A DNA stretch of 64,000 bases from 40CM-4-68-19 sp036513415 (GCA_036513415.1 DATBZA010000190.1:30870-94869), one strand, 5' to 3'. Positions 30,172 through 40,036 are shown, counted from the first letter of the stretch. Notes: generated by a model from the sequence alone, not told the origin. A program made the numbers and translations.

Positions 30172-33100
30172 ATGAGCCATTTGCCCCGCCGGGAACGGTT
30201 GCCGCTACTCCTGCTTCTGCCCATCGCCACCCTCCTCGCGTGCGCGGGCCAGGTTGCCGATACCGGAGACGACAAAGCATCCATCATGCGCGGCGCCGAG
30301 GTTTCGAGCGCGTTGCGCCATGACGACTCCCCGCCGCTCACTCTGATGCCGATCGCCCCTTCCTCCGGGCAGCGCGTCGAGCACGAGGTGAAGAAGCTCC
30401 CCCGACGGTTCAGCACCCACGCTGCGTTCGATCCGGTGGCCCAGCTGAGCGCGCCCGCGCTGCTCATTCCCGCAACCTCGAAGAACTTCGACGGCGTCGG
30501 CAACGGCTTCGCGGGTCCGTCGGGCACCTTCACAGTCAATGCCGCTCCGCCGGATACGAACGGCGACGTGGGGCCAAACCACTACGTCCAGACGGTCAAC
30601 ACCGACTTCGCCGTCTTCAACAAGAGCGGCACGCCCGTCTACGGGCCGGTGCCCATCAACACGCTCTGGAGCAACTTTGGCGGCGGTTGCCAGACGAACA
30701 ACGACGGCGATCCGGTCGTCATCTATGACCCCATCGCCGACCGGTGGGTGATCTCCCAATTCTCCGTCACCGGCGCGAACGGGGCGACGACGCCCTTCCT
30801 CCAGTGCGTGGCAGTTTCCCAGACGGCCGATCCGACCGGGGCGTACTACCGGTATTCGTTCCCTTACACCGGGTTCAACGACTACCCGAAAATGGGCGTC
30901 TGGCCGGACGGCTACTACATCACCTTCAACATGTTCAACGCGACGGGGACCGCATTCCTGGGCTCGAAGGTTTGCGCGTACGACCGGGCAAAGATGCTGA
31001 CCGGGGCTCCGGCGACGCAGCACTGCTTCGACACCAGCACCGCGTACGGCGGCCTCTTGCCGGCCGATCTCGACGGCAGCCGATTGCCGCCCACGGGGGC
31101 GCCGAACTACGTCCTGGCCCTGGGCGCCACCGCCAATACGCTCGCATTCTGGAAGTTCCACGTCGACTGGACGACTCCCTCGAGCTCGACGTTCACCGGG
31201 CCCACCACGCTGAACACGGCCGCCTACAGCGAAGCGTGCGCCGGCGGCACCTGCATCCCGCAGTCGGGCACCACGCAGAAGCTGGATTCGCTGGCGGACC
31301 GGCTCATGTTCCGCCTCGCATACCGCAACTTCGCCGACCATGAGGCGCTGGTCGTCAACCATTCGATCACCGCGGGCTCATCGACGGGGGTTCGCTGGTA
31401 CGAAGTTCGCGTCGCCGGTGGCACGCCTTCCATCTTCCAGCAGGGCACCTACGCTCCAGACGCGTCGTACCGCTGGATGGGCTCCATCGCCCTGGACCAG
31501 GCGGGCAACATGGGGCTCGGGTTCAGCACGTCCAGCTCCTCGCTGCACCCGGAGATCCGGTACACCGGCCGCCTCGCCGGCGACGCGCCGGGACAGATGA
31601 CGCAGGGCGAAGGCACCATCATCGCCGGCTTGGGCTCGCAGACCGGTTCGAATCTGGCGCGCTGGGGCGACTACTCGATGATGGCGGTCGACCCGGTGGA
31701 CGACTGCACCTTCTGGTTCACGACCGAGTACATCCCTGCCAACGGCGCTTTCAACTGGAGAACCCGGATCGGCTCGTTCAAGTTCCCGGGCTGCGGGGCC
31801 GCGCCCGTGAACGACTTCTCCATCTCGGCCAACCCGACCTCGCTGACCCTTGCGCCCAACGCGACGGGAACCAGCTCCATCTCCACTACTCTCGTCAGCG
31901 GCACGGCGGAGACCATCAACCTGACCGTGAGCGGTACGCCTGCGGGCGCTTCGGCGAGCGTCAGCCCGACGTCGGTGACGACGGGAGGCAGCTCGACGCT
32001 CACCGTCAACGCAGGCACGGCGGCGGCGGGAACGTATACCCTGACCGTGACAGGGACGGCGCCAGGCGCAACGCACAGTACCCCTGTGACGCTTACGGTC
32101 CAGTCCGCGCCGCCAGCGAACGACTTCGCGATCTCGTCGAATCCTGCCTCGCTGGGCCTGGTCTCGGGAGGCAGCGGCACGAGCAGCATCTCCACCACGG
32201 TGCTGACCGGCGCCGCGGAGTCCATCTCGCTGAGCATCACCGGAGCTCCGTCGGGCGCCTCGGCCAGCCTGAACCCGACGTCGGTGACCGCGGGCGGCAG
32301 CTCGACGCTGACTGTCAACGCCGGCACTGCGGCTGCCGGGAACTACACCTTGACGGTCACCGGGACAGCGCCCAGCGCGACGCACAGCACGACCGTGACG
32401 CTCGCCATCCGGGACTTCAGCATCGCGGTGAGTCCGTCGAGCGCCACCGTCGCCGCCGGCCAGTCGACCAACTACACCGTGACCACGACCGCGCTGAACG
32501 GCAGCACGCAGAGCATCGCGCTCTCCGTGTCCGGCCTGCCCACTGGGGTGACGGGCTCCTTCAACCCGGGCTCGGTGACCGCCGGCGGCAGCTCGACGCT
32601 GACGCTCACCGCGGCAGCGTCGGCGCCCGCGGCGACAGCCACCTTCACCGTGACCGGCTCGTCGGCACCCACCACGCACACGGCCACCGCGACGGTCACG
32701 GTGACCACGCCGAGCGGCGACACCCAGATCTCGAACGGCGTGCCCGTCAGCAATCTCTCAGGCGCGGTCAACTCCCAGCAGTTCTTCTACATCAGCGTTC
32801 CAGCCGGGCAGGCCACCTTGACCGTGCAGATCAGCGGCGGGACGGGCGATGCGGATCTGTATACGAGATTCGGATCCCGGCCGACCCTCGCCACCTACGA
32901 CTGCCGGCCTTACATCACCGGCAACAACGAGACGTGTACCGTCAACAACCCCGCCGCCGGCAACTACTACATCATGCTCAACGGCTACACGGCCTACTCG
33001 GGAGTGACACTGAAAGCGACGTATGCCGCCGACACCACCACGGCGTTGACGAACGGAGTTCCGGTCACGGCGATCTCGGGCGCGTCCGGGTCGCAGCAGT

Positions 33101-33348
33101 TCTGGAAGCTGGCGGTCCCCACCGGCCAGGCGAAGGTGGTCTTTACCATCTCCGGGGGCACGGGCGATGCCGACCTTTACGTCCGCCGCGGGGCGCGTCC
33201 GACCACCACCACTTACGATTGCCGCCCCTATCTGACCGGCAACAACGAGACGTGCACGATCACGAGCCCGGTGGCGGGGGACTACTTCGTGATGCTCAGG
33301 GGCTACACGGCGTACTCGGGCGTGACGCTGAAAGGCCAGTACCCGTAG
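30172..33348 (+). CDS. Large exported protein with Ig-like repeats and two PPC domains
   Basis: 1058 residues. A lipoprotein-type signal (LLLLLPIATLLAC) gives a surface or secreted protein. Residues ~120-540 form a beta-propeller-like domain (PPDTNGDVGPNHYVQTVN, YDPIADRWVISQF, YRWMGSIALD). Then three BACON/Ig-like repeats start near 547, 650 and 747 (each FSI/FAI...NPTSLTL, then GGSSTLTVNAGTAAAG), and two pre-peptidase C-terminal domains near 849 and 957 (GGTGDADLYxRxGxRPTxxTYDCRPY). PPC domains usually end secreted enzymes and are removed after export. No protease or hydrolase site is visible, so it may be an adhesin or binding protein. Repeat DNA is highly similar, so length may vary. Confidence 0.8.
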   Translation: MSHLPRRERLPLLLLLPIATLLACAGQVADTGDDKASIMRGAEVSSALRHDDSPPLTLMPIAPSSGQRVEHEVKKLPRRFSTHAAFDPVAQLSAPALLIPATSKNFDGVGNGFAGPSGTFTVNAAPPDTNGDVGPNHYVQTVNTDFAVFNKSGTPVYGPVPINTLWSNFGGGCQTNNDGDPVVIYDPIADRWVISQFSVTGANGATTPFLQCVAVSQTADPTGAYYRYSFPYTGFNDYPKMGVWPDGYYITFNMFNATGTAFLGSKVCAYDRAKMLTGAPATQHCFDTSTAYGGLLPADLDGSRLPPTGAPNYVLALGATANTLAFWKFHVDWTTPSSSTFTGPTTLNTAAYSEACAGGTCIPQSGTTQKLDSLADRLMFRLAYRNFADHEALVVNHSITAGSSTGVRWYEVRVAGGTPSIFQQGTYAPDASYRWMGSIALDQAGNMGLGFSTSSSSLHPEIRYTGRLAGDAPGQMTQGEGTIIAGLGSQTGSNLARWGDYSMMAVDPVDDCTFWFTTEYIPANGAFNWRTRIGSFKFPGCGAAPVNDFSISANPTSLTLAPNATGTSSISTTLVSGTAETINLTVSGTPAGASASVSPTSVTTGGSSTLTVNAGTAAAGTYTLTVTGTAPGATHSTPVTLTVQSAPPANDFAISSNPASLGLVSGGSGTSSISTTVLTGAAESISLSITGAPSGASASLNPTSVTAGGSSTLTVNAGTAAAGNYTLTVTGTAPSATHSTTVTLAIRDFSIAVSPSSATVAAGQSTNYTVTTTALNGSTQSIALSVSGLPTGVTGSFNPGSVTAGGSSTLTLTAAASAPAATATFTVTGSSAPTTHTATATVTVTTPSGDTQISNGVPVSNLSGAVNSQQFFYISVPAGQATLTVQISGGTGDADLYTRFGSRPTLATYDCRPYITGNNETCTVNNPAAGNYYIMLNGYTAYSGVTLKATYAADTTTALTNGVPVTAISGASGSQQFWKLAVPTGQAKVVFTISGGTGDADLYVRRGARPTTTTYDCRPYLTGNNETCTITSPVAGDYFVMLRGYTAYSGVTLKGQYP

Positions 33349-33397
33349 CGAATCCAATGGACGCCGGCAGGCCAGGATTGCTTGCCGGCGTCGGCGG

Positions 33398-34942
33398 TCA
33401 GCTCGGGTTCGTCGGCCGGCGTCTTCGAGGGAAGCGAGCCTGGATGCCCCGGACGACCAGCTGGAGCCCGAGGGCGGCGAGGATTCCGCCGATCGGCCAG
33501 AAGACCAGATGTGGCTTCCAGAAGCCGAGGGCCGCCAACAACAGGAGGGCCGTCCCAAAGGTGATCAGAGGGCGGAACTCGAAGCTCTCCAGCTGGCGCT
33601 GTCCGGTGACGGCGGCACCCACCGCGCTGCCCAGGTTGCCGACCTCGCGCAGGAGCTGAGCGCCGCTCCCCGCTCCCGTCGGGGCGACGCCACCGCGGAT
33701 GCCTTTGTGACGGCCGGCGCTCCGCGGGAAGGCGGGTGCCGGGCGCGCCTGCAGGGCGATGGTGCCGTTCGATCCGCTGCGAACGATCTCGTCGGCATTC
33801 TGGAGGTCGGCTGCATAGCGCGCTTCCATCTGCTGCGCGATCGCGGCGTCCTCGATGCTGACGTCCATCTCCCAGTTGTTCATCCAGCTGCCCGCGTTGA
33901 GGTTGGTCGAGCCCACGCGCGTCCAGAGCCCGTCGGCAACCGCGGTCTTCGCGTGCAGCATCGGGCCGCGCCACTCGAAGACGCGGATCCCCGCGTCGAT
34001 CAGCGCGCCATACATCGTTCGGGAGGCGGCGGCGATCCAGCCGATGTCGCTGTTCGACGGCAGCAACAACCGGACGTCCACGCCGTCGGCGGCAGCGCGC
34101 CGCAGCGCCTGCAGGTAGGGGACGTTCGCCATGAAGTAGGCGTCCGTCAGCCAGAGGCGCTCGCGGGCCAGCGACGCGACGAGCAGGTCCATGCGGAAGA
34201 CGGCGGCGGTTTCCGGAGTGGTGGGGATGACCCGCACGCCATGCGCGCCCCCCTGGGCGATCGAGTCCCGGGTGGGCACCTCTTCCTCGGCGATGGTGCC
34301 GCCAGCATGACGCCAGGAACGGGCGAATGCCTGTTCGGCATCGGCGACCGACGGGCCCCGCAGTTCCACGCCCGTGTCGCGCCACGGAGGAATCCCCTGC
34401 GCAGGGTCGCCCATCCAGGGATCCGCGATGCAGAGGCCCGAGACGAAGCCGACCGAGCCGTCGACGCAGATGACCTTCCGGTGGTTTCGCCGCAGAGCCG
34501 CCAGGGGGTTCGCTGGATGCGGCGGGTTGAAGAAGCGCATCTCGCCGCCGGCGCGGAGCAGCTCGCGAAAGAGACGGCGCGGCGTGGACCAGCAGCCGAA
34601 CCAGTCGCAGAGAACGCGCACCTTGACCCCTGCGGCGGCACGCTCGGCGAGCAGCGCGGCGAAGCTGCCGCCCCACCGGTCGGCGCGGAAGATGTACATC
34701 TCCATGTGGACGCTGCGCCGCGCCGCCCGGATCGCTTGCTCCCAAGCCGGGTAGTTCTCAGGCGCGTCGTGCAGCACGCGCACGCCATTGCCCTCGACGA
34801 GCGGGGACCCTGTCGTCCGCGCAAGGGCTCCCAGGGCGACTTCGCGCAATGCCGCTGTGGTATCGGGATCCCGGCCGTTGCGCACGGCTCCTCCGCGCAC
34901 AGGAAACGATGCCTTGTCGCACGAACGATCGACATGCGCCAT
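33398..34942 (-). CDS. Cardiolipin synthase-like phospholipase D protein
   Basis: 514 residues with two HKD motifs: His154-Lys156-Asp161 (NHRKVICVDG) and His330-Lys332-Asp337 (LHAKTAVADG), the halves of one PLD active site. Lead-in MYIFRADRWG and SGLCIADPWMG are as in bacterial ClsB-type enzymes. The C-terminus has two TM segments (~460-505), an unusual position since ClsA carries its TM helices at the N-terminus. It probably transfers phosphatidyl groups at the membrane. Function as Cls is likely but not proven. Confidence 0.87.
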   Translation of the reverse strand: MAHVDRSCDKASFPVRGGAVRNGRDPDTTAALREVALGALARTTGSPLVEGNGVRVLHDAPENYPAWEQAIRAARRSVHMEMYIFRADRWGGSFAALLAERAAAGVKVRVLCDWFGCWSTPRRLFRELLRAGGEMRFFNPPHPANPLAALRRNHRKVICVDGSVGFVSGLCIADPWMGDPAQGIPPWRDTGVELRGPSVADAEQAFARSWRHAGGTIAEEEVPTRDSIAQGGAHGVRVIPTTPETAAVFRMDLLVASLARERLWLTDAYFMANVPYLQALRRAAADGVDVRLLLPSNSDIGWIAAASRTMYGALIDAGIRVFEWRGPMLHAKTAVADGLWTRVGSTNLNAGSWMNNWEMDVSIEDAAIAQQMEARYAADLQNADEIVRSGSNGTIALQARPAPAFPRSAGRHKGIRGGVAPTGAGSGAQLLREVGNLGSAVGAAVTGQRQLESFEFRPLITFGTALLLLAALGFWKPHLVFWPIGGILAALGLQLVVRGIQARFPRRRRPTNPS

Positions 34943-35243
34943 GCAGCAAGCCTGTCCGGACGATCGTCGAGCGGACTAGCCCCGGCGCCCCTGCGCTTTT
35001 CCACCCGATCGCCGTGCCGGCGGCGCCGTATCTCGTTTCTGCTTTTCAATGGGGGGCGGGGGCGCGGGCGCCTTTGTTGGTCCCGGGCTGGACCACAGAC
35101 GTTGCGGCTGCGGTGGCGACGTACCCTTGGAAGGTCTGCCCAAACCAATGACGCAGTGCGGCCCTCGGGACGAGTTCAAAATGGACCTGCCCTGACCAGA
35201 ATGAGACCCCCTAGACTGGAGCCCCGGCGCCGCAGGCGGGGCG
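34943..35243. other. Intergenic stretch with dispersed repeat
   Basis: 301 bp between the cls-like start and the pilus-N-like gene. Apart from the ~63-bp repeat at 35148-35210 I see nothing coding or regulatory that I can support. Confidence 0.5.
35148..35210. repeat. Dispersed repeat, copy 1
   Basis: This stretch (beginning ATGACGCAGTGCGGCCC, ending CCAGAATGAGACCCC) recurs at 51297-51362 with one small indel and a few mismatches; the last ~40 bp, including GAGTTCAAAATGGACCTGCC, are identical. Two near-identical copies 16 kb apart in noncoding DNA suggest remains of a mobile element. Family not identified. Confidence 0.8.
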
Positions 35244-35612
35244 TCAGGTCCCGCCATCCTTCACCGCGCCCGCGCCCGCGCTCGCGCTGGCAGGGGCAGG
35301 AGCCGGCTTCGGCTCGCCCGTTCTCGCGCGCACTTTGACCCGGTAGAGTCCTCCCGGCTTCTCGCCCGGAAGCCAGACGCCGCACAGGCTGCTGCCGGGC
35401 TCCAGCGCATGCAGCAAGAGGCCGTTGCCGTCGGCCGTGAACTCCGGCGCGACGACGTGCGGGTCATCGCAGACCACGCTGGCGCCGGACTCGGCCTGGA
35501 GGGGCTTTGACTCGCCGGCTTCGAGGTCGAGGGACACGGTCCCGGGTGGATCGCCTTCGCCGCCTGGCGCATCCACGGAGAGCAAGAAGAGTAGGACCGC
35601 GAAGAGCCGCAT
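35244..35612 (-). CDS. Exported protein with pilus-formation N-terminal-like domain
   Basis: 122 residues: signal peptide (LFAVLLFLLSVDAPG), then VSLDLEAGESKPLQ ... DPHVVAPEF ... LLLHALEPGSSLCGVWLP, the two-sheet pattern of the T2SS/T3SS_pil_N domain found at the start of CpaC/RcpA secretins, then a Pro/Ala tail. No secretin domain follows, so it is a free-standing small periplasmic protein; two cysteines may pair. Role unknown. Confidence 0.65.
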   Translation of the reverse strand: MRLFAVLLFLLSVDAPGGEGDPPGTVSLDLEAGESKPLQAESGASVVCDDPHVVAPEFTADGNGLLLHALEPGSSLCGVWLPGEKPGGLYRVKVRARTGEPKPAPAPASASAGAGAVKDGGT

Positions 35613-35741
35613 CGGGCGAGTCTAGCGGTTCCTGGCGCTCGCCGCCGAGCACAATGCCGATCCGGGCATGGCGCTGTTTCTTGCTTTGGACTCGCTGCGC
35701 GCGCGGCGGTCCGCTAGATTGTCGCGGTTCGAAGGAGACGC

Positions 35742-36665
35742 ATGGCCGAGCTCAAGCCCGGGCGCATCGTCGAGTGGCACAGGCTTTCGCCGAGCCTCTC
35801 GCTGTTCCGCGTCATCGCCATGGACGGCGCGCGGTTCCCGTCCTACGAGGCGGGCCAGTACATCGCGCTCCGCCGCGACGATTGCCTGCTCACGCGAAAG
35901 GTGAAGGACGGGAACGAGGTGAACTACGTTCCCGACCTCGACGCCGAGGGAAAGCAGAAGCGGGGATCGGTCACGCACTCCTATTCGATCTCCTCGGCGC
36001 CGTTCGAGACGGCGGAAGGGGATTACCTCGAGTTCTACGTGGTGCTCGAGCGCGGACGGGACGGCGTGCTGGGGCGGTTCACCGAATCGCTCTTCAGGGG
36101 TGTCGAGTCGCACGAGAACGACCGGCTGGCGTACGTCGAGCGGATCGTCGGCGACTTCACGCTCGCGAAACGCGCGGCCGGGTTCGACCACGTGCTGATG
36201 GTGGGGACCGGCACCGGGTTGGCCCCGTTCGTGTCGATGGTCAAGCAGCTCGACCACGAAGCGCGCAATGGAAAGCGGCCCGCGGCGCGCTACACGCTGC
36301 TGCACGCCAACCGCACCCACGAAGAGCTCGCGTATCACGGGGAGCTGTTGGACATCGAGAAATCCAACTCGTTCGACCTCGTCTACGTCCCTTCGGTGAG
36401 CCGGCCCACCGCCCGCGACCTCGCCGACCCGCAGCTCGGCACAGGCCGGGCCAACAACCTGCTGCGCCATGTCTTCGATCTGCCGGCGAAGGATCTGGGA
36501 GATACGGCGCCCGCGTTGCCGCGGACGCGGCCGCTCGAGCTGCTGAAGGCGCGGATCGAGCCCGCGCGAACGGTGGTGCTGACCTGTGGCAACCCCGACG
36601 CGATGGCGGACATCGCCTGGATCGCCGGACAGACCGGGATGCGATTCGAGAAAGAGGACTGGTAA
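35742..36665 (+). CDS. fpr: Ferredoxin/flavodoxin-NADP+ reductase
   Basis: 307 residues. FAD-binding domain with HSYSISSAP (R-x-Y-S-like site), FAD pyrophosphate region near LGRFTESLF, and NADP domain with GTGTGLAPFVSMV (~172-184), VLTCGNPDAM and a C-terminal FEKEDW. It moves electrons between NADPH and ferredoxin or flavodoxin in the cytoplasm. The Trp C-terminus is like the subclass of bacterial FPRs that end in an aromatic residue. AAGGAGAC precedes ATG. A ~22-residue insert (VKDGNEVNYVPDLDAEGK) in the FAD domain is longer than in E. coli Fpr. Confidence 0.88.
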   Translation: MAELKPGRIVEWHRLSPSLSLFRVIAMDGARFPSYEAGQYIALRRDDCLLTRKVKDGNEVNYVPDLDAEGKQKRGSVTHSYSISSAPFETAEGDYLEFYVVLERGRDGVLGRFTESLFRGVESHENDRLAYVERIVGDFTLAKRAAGFDHVLMVGTGTGLAPFVSMVKQLDHEARNGKRPAARYTLLHANRTHEELAYHGELLDIEKSNSFDLVYVPSVSRPTARDLADPQLGTGRANNLLRHVFDLPAKDLGDTAPALPRTRPLELLKARIEPARTVVLTCGNPDAMADIAWIAGQTGMRFEKEDW

Positions 36666-36737
36666 CCACCCAGGCTCACCCCGCGGCGGGGAGGATTTTT
36701 CGGCCCTCGCGCTCCCCCGTGCTACAGGCCCGATCGG

Positions 36738-37805
36738 ATGCTGTCGCTGCGGATCCAGGAGCATCGCGAGACGGCCACGCGCGCCGGCCTTCTCTACGTG
36801 ACCGACGGCGTCGCCGGTATCCGCCGGCAACGCGCAGGGAAGGGCTGGGTGTTCTATGCGCCAGACGGCGCCCGGATCTCGGACGCAGTCGAGCGCCGCC
36901 GCATCCTGGCGCTGGTGATCCCGCCGGCCTGGACCGACGTGTGGATCTGTCCGGATCCTCACGGCCACATCCAGGCCACGGCGCGCGATGCCCGGGGGCG
37001 GAAGCAGTACCGGTACCACCCCCTGTACCGGGCGGCCCGCGACAAGTCGAAGTTCCGCCGCATGCTCGAGTTCAGCGAGATCCTCCCCGACATCCGCGAG
37101 CGGGTGGAGCGCGACCTGCGCGCCGGCGACCTGACCCGGCGGCAGATCCTCGCCACCGTGGTGCGCCTGCTGGACAAGACGCTGATCCGCGTCGGCAACG
37201 ACGAGTATGCGCGCGAGAACCGCTCCTTCGGCCTCACCACCCTGCGCGGCCGCCACGTCGAGATCAAAGGCTCGAGACTCCACTTCACCTTTCGCGGCAA
37301 GAGCGGCGTCAGCCACGAGGTCGCGATCACCGATCGCCGGCTCGCCCGCATCGTGCAGCAGTGCCAGGACCTGCCGGGACAGGAGCTGTTCCAGTACCTC
37401 GACACCAAGGGCAGGCGCCAGACCATCTCCTCGGACGACGTCAATGCGTATCTCCGCGAGACGACGGGCCGCGACATCACCGCGAAGGATTTCCGGACCT
37501 GGGCGGGCACCATGCTCGCCGCCAAGCAGCTGTGCGCGATCGGGCCGGCCAAGACCCGGCGCGAGGCGGAGCGAAACATGCTCCGGGCGATTGACACCGT
37601 TGCTGATCGGCTCGGCAACACGCGCGCGGTCTCCCGGAAGTACTACGTGCACCCCGGGCTGCTGCGGGCGTATCTACAAGGGCTCACCGTAACCCTGCCC
37701 TCAGCGTCCCCGCACGCCATGCGCCGTGAAAATCCGCCCGCCGCGCTCCGGCGAGACGAGGTGGCGGTGCTGCAGTTCCTGCAGGAGACGGCCCTGGACG
37801 ATTAG
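36738..37805 (+). CDS. Type IB DNA topoisomerase (poxvirus-like)
   Basis: 355 residues, family length. The N-terminal domain has YRYHPLYRAARDKSKF (~91-106); the catalytic domain has RVGNDEYARENRSFGLTTLR, FRGKSGVSH (Lys-loop), FRTWAGTMLA and the C-terminal nucleophile Tyr in SRKYYVHPGLL (~302-303). These enzymes relax supercoils through a 3'-phosphotyrosyl link. The start at ATG 36738 is supported by comparison with family N-termini only. The tail after residue 320 is variable. Confidence 0.9.
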   Translation: MLSLRIQEHRETATRAGLLYVTDGVAGIRRQRAGKGWVFYAPDGARISDAVERRRILALVIPPAWTDVWICPDPHGHIQATARDARGRKQYRYHPLYRAARDKSKFRRMLEFSEILPDIRERVERDLRAGDLTRRQILATVVRLLDKTLIRVGNDEYARENRSFGLTTLRGRHVEIKGSRLHFTFRGKSGVSHEVAITDRRLARIVQQCQDLPGQELFQYLDTKGRRQTISSDDVNAYLRETTGRDITAKDFRTWAGTMLAAKQLCAIGPAKTRREAERNMLRAIDTVADRLGNTRAVSRKYYVHPGLLRAYLQGLTVTLPSASPHAMRRENPPAALRRDEVAVLQFLQETALDD

Positions 37806-37903
37806 TCCGGGGAATAGGCGCCGGCGGCCAGGCGTAAGGAGGGAAGCGGGCCGGTCGCGCCGGGCGCCCGCTCGCTCGCTCCCCACCGGCCCAATGAGGC
37901 GTC

Positions 37904-38380
37904 ATGCACGTCCAGAACAACGCGGAAAAGCCCATCACCCCTGCAGACGCGGGCGTGGCCCTGCAGCCGAAGCCAGCCGAGACCTGGGAAGCGACGACGA
38001 AGCGAGACGAAGCTCCGGCGATCCCCGGCGCGGCCAGCGACTTGCTGCTCGGGCGCGGAGTGCGATTCGAGGGCAAGCTGACCTTCGCGGGCACCGTCCG
38101 CATCGATGCCAGCTTCGTCGGCACGATCGTCACCAATGACGTCCTGGTGGTAGGCGAGGCTGCGCGCATCGACGCGAACATCAGCTGTGGCACCATCGTG
38201 GTCCATGGCGAGGTGAATGGGAACATCCAGGCGAAGACCGGCGTCGAGATCCGCGGCAGCGCCAAGGTCCGCGGCGACCTCGAGACGCCGTCGCTGGTGA
38301 TCGAGAAGGGCGCCTTCTTCCAGGGCGCGTCCCGGATGGACTCCGCCGCGAAGGCCGCGCGGCCCAAGACCGCCGCCTGA
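37904..38380 (+). CDS. Bactofilin
   Basis: 158 residues: a disordered N-terminus (~1-48), the bactofilin core (~50-140) with GVRFEGKLTFAGTVRIDASFVG, VVGEAARIDANI, VHGEVNGNIQA and VEIRGSAKVRGDLETPSLVIEKGAFFQG, a regular right-handed beta-helix repeat, and a short Lys/Ala tail. Bactofilins polymerise into cytoskeletal filaments that shape or position cell structures. Multiple bactofilins are common in myxobacteria. No M23 peptidase gene adjoins. Confidence 0.92.
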   Translation: MHVQNNAEKPITPADAGVALQPKPAETWEATTKRDEAPAIPGAASDLLLGRGVRFEGKLTFAGTVRIDASFVGTIVTNDVLVVGEAARIDANISCGTIVVHGEVNGNIQAKTGVEIRGSAKVRGDLETPSLVIEKGAFFQGASRMDSAAKAARPKTAA

Positions 38381-38407
38381 GCGGATCTCAGGATCGGTAC
38401 TCGCGAG

Positions 38408-40036
38408 TCACCCCGGTCCGCCGGACCGGGCTTCCTGCAGTCGCACGTCCGTCAGGTCGAGCTCATGCTCGATCTGGCGGAGCGCGTCGTCGTCGATGCG
38501 CCCCTCGTCGCGGAGGCGGATGGCCGCATCCCGTTCGATCTTCGCAAGCTCCCGCGACAGGTCGCGATAACGGATGTGGTGCTCCGGGTCCACCGGTTGG
38601 CCTTGCTGCGATGCCTCGCCGGTGAGGCCGGCGAGCCGCTGGCGATAGTGCAGGGCGAGGTCATCGTAGATGGGGGCGAGATCGGGCCGGTCGCGCGGGC
38701 GCGACTGTTCCAGGTGCCCCAGAGCGGATTCGACCGCGATGCGTCTGGCCTCCCGCTCCTCGCAGGCGGGTCCCGCCGCGCCCTGGAGCCCCAGCAGCCG
38801 GATCAGCGGCGGTAGAGTCAGCCCCTGCGCGACGAGCGTCGCGAGGATCACGCAGAAGGTGATGAACACGATCAGGTTTCGCTGCGGGAAGGGAACGCCT
38901 CCGGGTAGGGTGTGCGGCAGCGCCAGCGCCGCGGCCAGCGCGATCACTCCGCGCATTCCCGTCCAGCCCAGCACCACCAGTTGCCGGGCCGGTGGAACGC
39001 TTTCCGGTTGGTGCAGCACCCGCCGGCGGATGAAGTAGGCGAAGCGGGCCCCGGGAAAGACCCATGCGAGCCGCAGCGCGATCACCAGGGCGCTGAAAGC
39101 GGCGCCGGAGAGCGCCAGCGTGTCCAGCCCGTATTCACGGATGCCCGCGAGCACGAGGGGCAGCTGCAGTCCGATGAGCAGGAAGACCAGCCCGTTGAGC
39201 ACGAACGTGAGCGCGCCCCACACCGCGTACACCTGGATGCGGACGGCGGGCGAGAAGAACTGGCTGCTCTTGCGGCTGAGGAACAGTCCCGCCGCGACGA
39301 CGGCGAGGACGCCCGAGCCATGGATCCCCTCGGCGATGAGATAAGCGGCGTAAGGCACGAGGATGCTGATGGCGATCTCGATCGGTCCGTCGTCGATGTG
39401 CGTTTCCACCCAGCGCACGAGCCAACCGATCAGGAGCCCCACCGCCAACCCGACGGCGACCAGCTGGCCGAAGCGCAGCAGCGCGTGCACGGCGCTAGGC
39501 GGCATGCCGGAAACGAGGATCGAGACGCCGAACTCCAGCGCCAGCAGTCCGGTCGCGTCATTCACCAGGCTCTCGCCTTCCAGGACATCGACGATGCGGC
39601 GCGGCAGTCCCATTTGCCGCGCGATCGTGCTGGCCGCAATCGCGTCGGTGGTGGAGACGACCGCGCCGAGCACCAACCCAGTGCGCCAGTCGAAGGCCGG
39701 CAGGATGAAGGGAGCCGAAAGCGCGACGCCCGCCACAGTGAAGCTGACCAGGCCGATGGCCAGCGAGGCGATACTGACGAGGTTGTACGAGAACTCGCGC
39801 CAGGAGGTCACCCACGCCCCGGAGTAGAGCAACGGAGGCAGCACCACGTAGAAGATGAGGTCCGGCTCGAGCGTGATCCTTGGGAGGCCGGGCAAGAAGC
39901 TGACGACGAGACCGGCGAGGACCAGGACGATCGGATAGGGCAGCCGGAGCTTGCGTGCGAGCGCCGCGAAGGCGATCACGGCGACGAGCAGGACCACGAA
40001 CACCAGCTGCGCCGCTTGAGCTCCGCCGCCTTGCAT
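38408..40036 (-). CDS. Na+/H+ antiporter, CPA1 (NhaP) type
   Basis: ATG 40036 (AAGGGG five bases upstream); 542 residues. Twelve or so TM segments with SLVNDATGLLALEFG (ND ion-binding pair in the TM5 region) and GWTGMRGVIALAAALALP, followed by a soluble C-terminal helical domain (~410-542) rich in charged residues. It exchanges sodium for protons at the inner membrane. The gene stands alone and is divergent from the GGDEF-EAL operon. Confidence 0.9.
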   Translation of the reverse strand: MQGGGAQAAQLVFVVLLVAVIAFAALARKLRLPYPIVLVLAGLVVSFLPGLPRITLEPDLIFYVVLPPLLYSGAWVTSWREFSYNLVSIASLAIGLVSFTVAGVALSAPFILPAFDWRTGLVLGAVVSTTDAIAASTIARQMGLPRRIVDVLEGESLVNDATGLLALEFGVSILVSGMPPSAVHALLRFGQLVAVGLAVGLLIGWLVRWVETHIDDGPIEIAISILVPYAAYLIAEGIHGSGVLAVVAAGLFLSRKSSQFFSPAVRIQVYAVWGALTFVLNGLVFLLIGLQLPLVLAGIREYGLDTLALSGAAFSALVIALRLAWVFPGARFAYFIRRRVLHQPESVPPARQLVVLGWTGMRGVIALAAALALPHTLPGGVPFPQRNLIVFITFCVILATLVAQGLTLPPLIRLLGLQGAAGPACEEREARRIAVESALGHLEQSRPRDRPDLAPIYDDLALHYRQRLAGLTGEASQQGQPVDPEHHIRYRDLSRELAKIERDAAIRLRDEGRIDDDALRQIEHELDLTDVRLQEARSGGPG

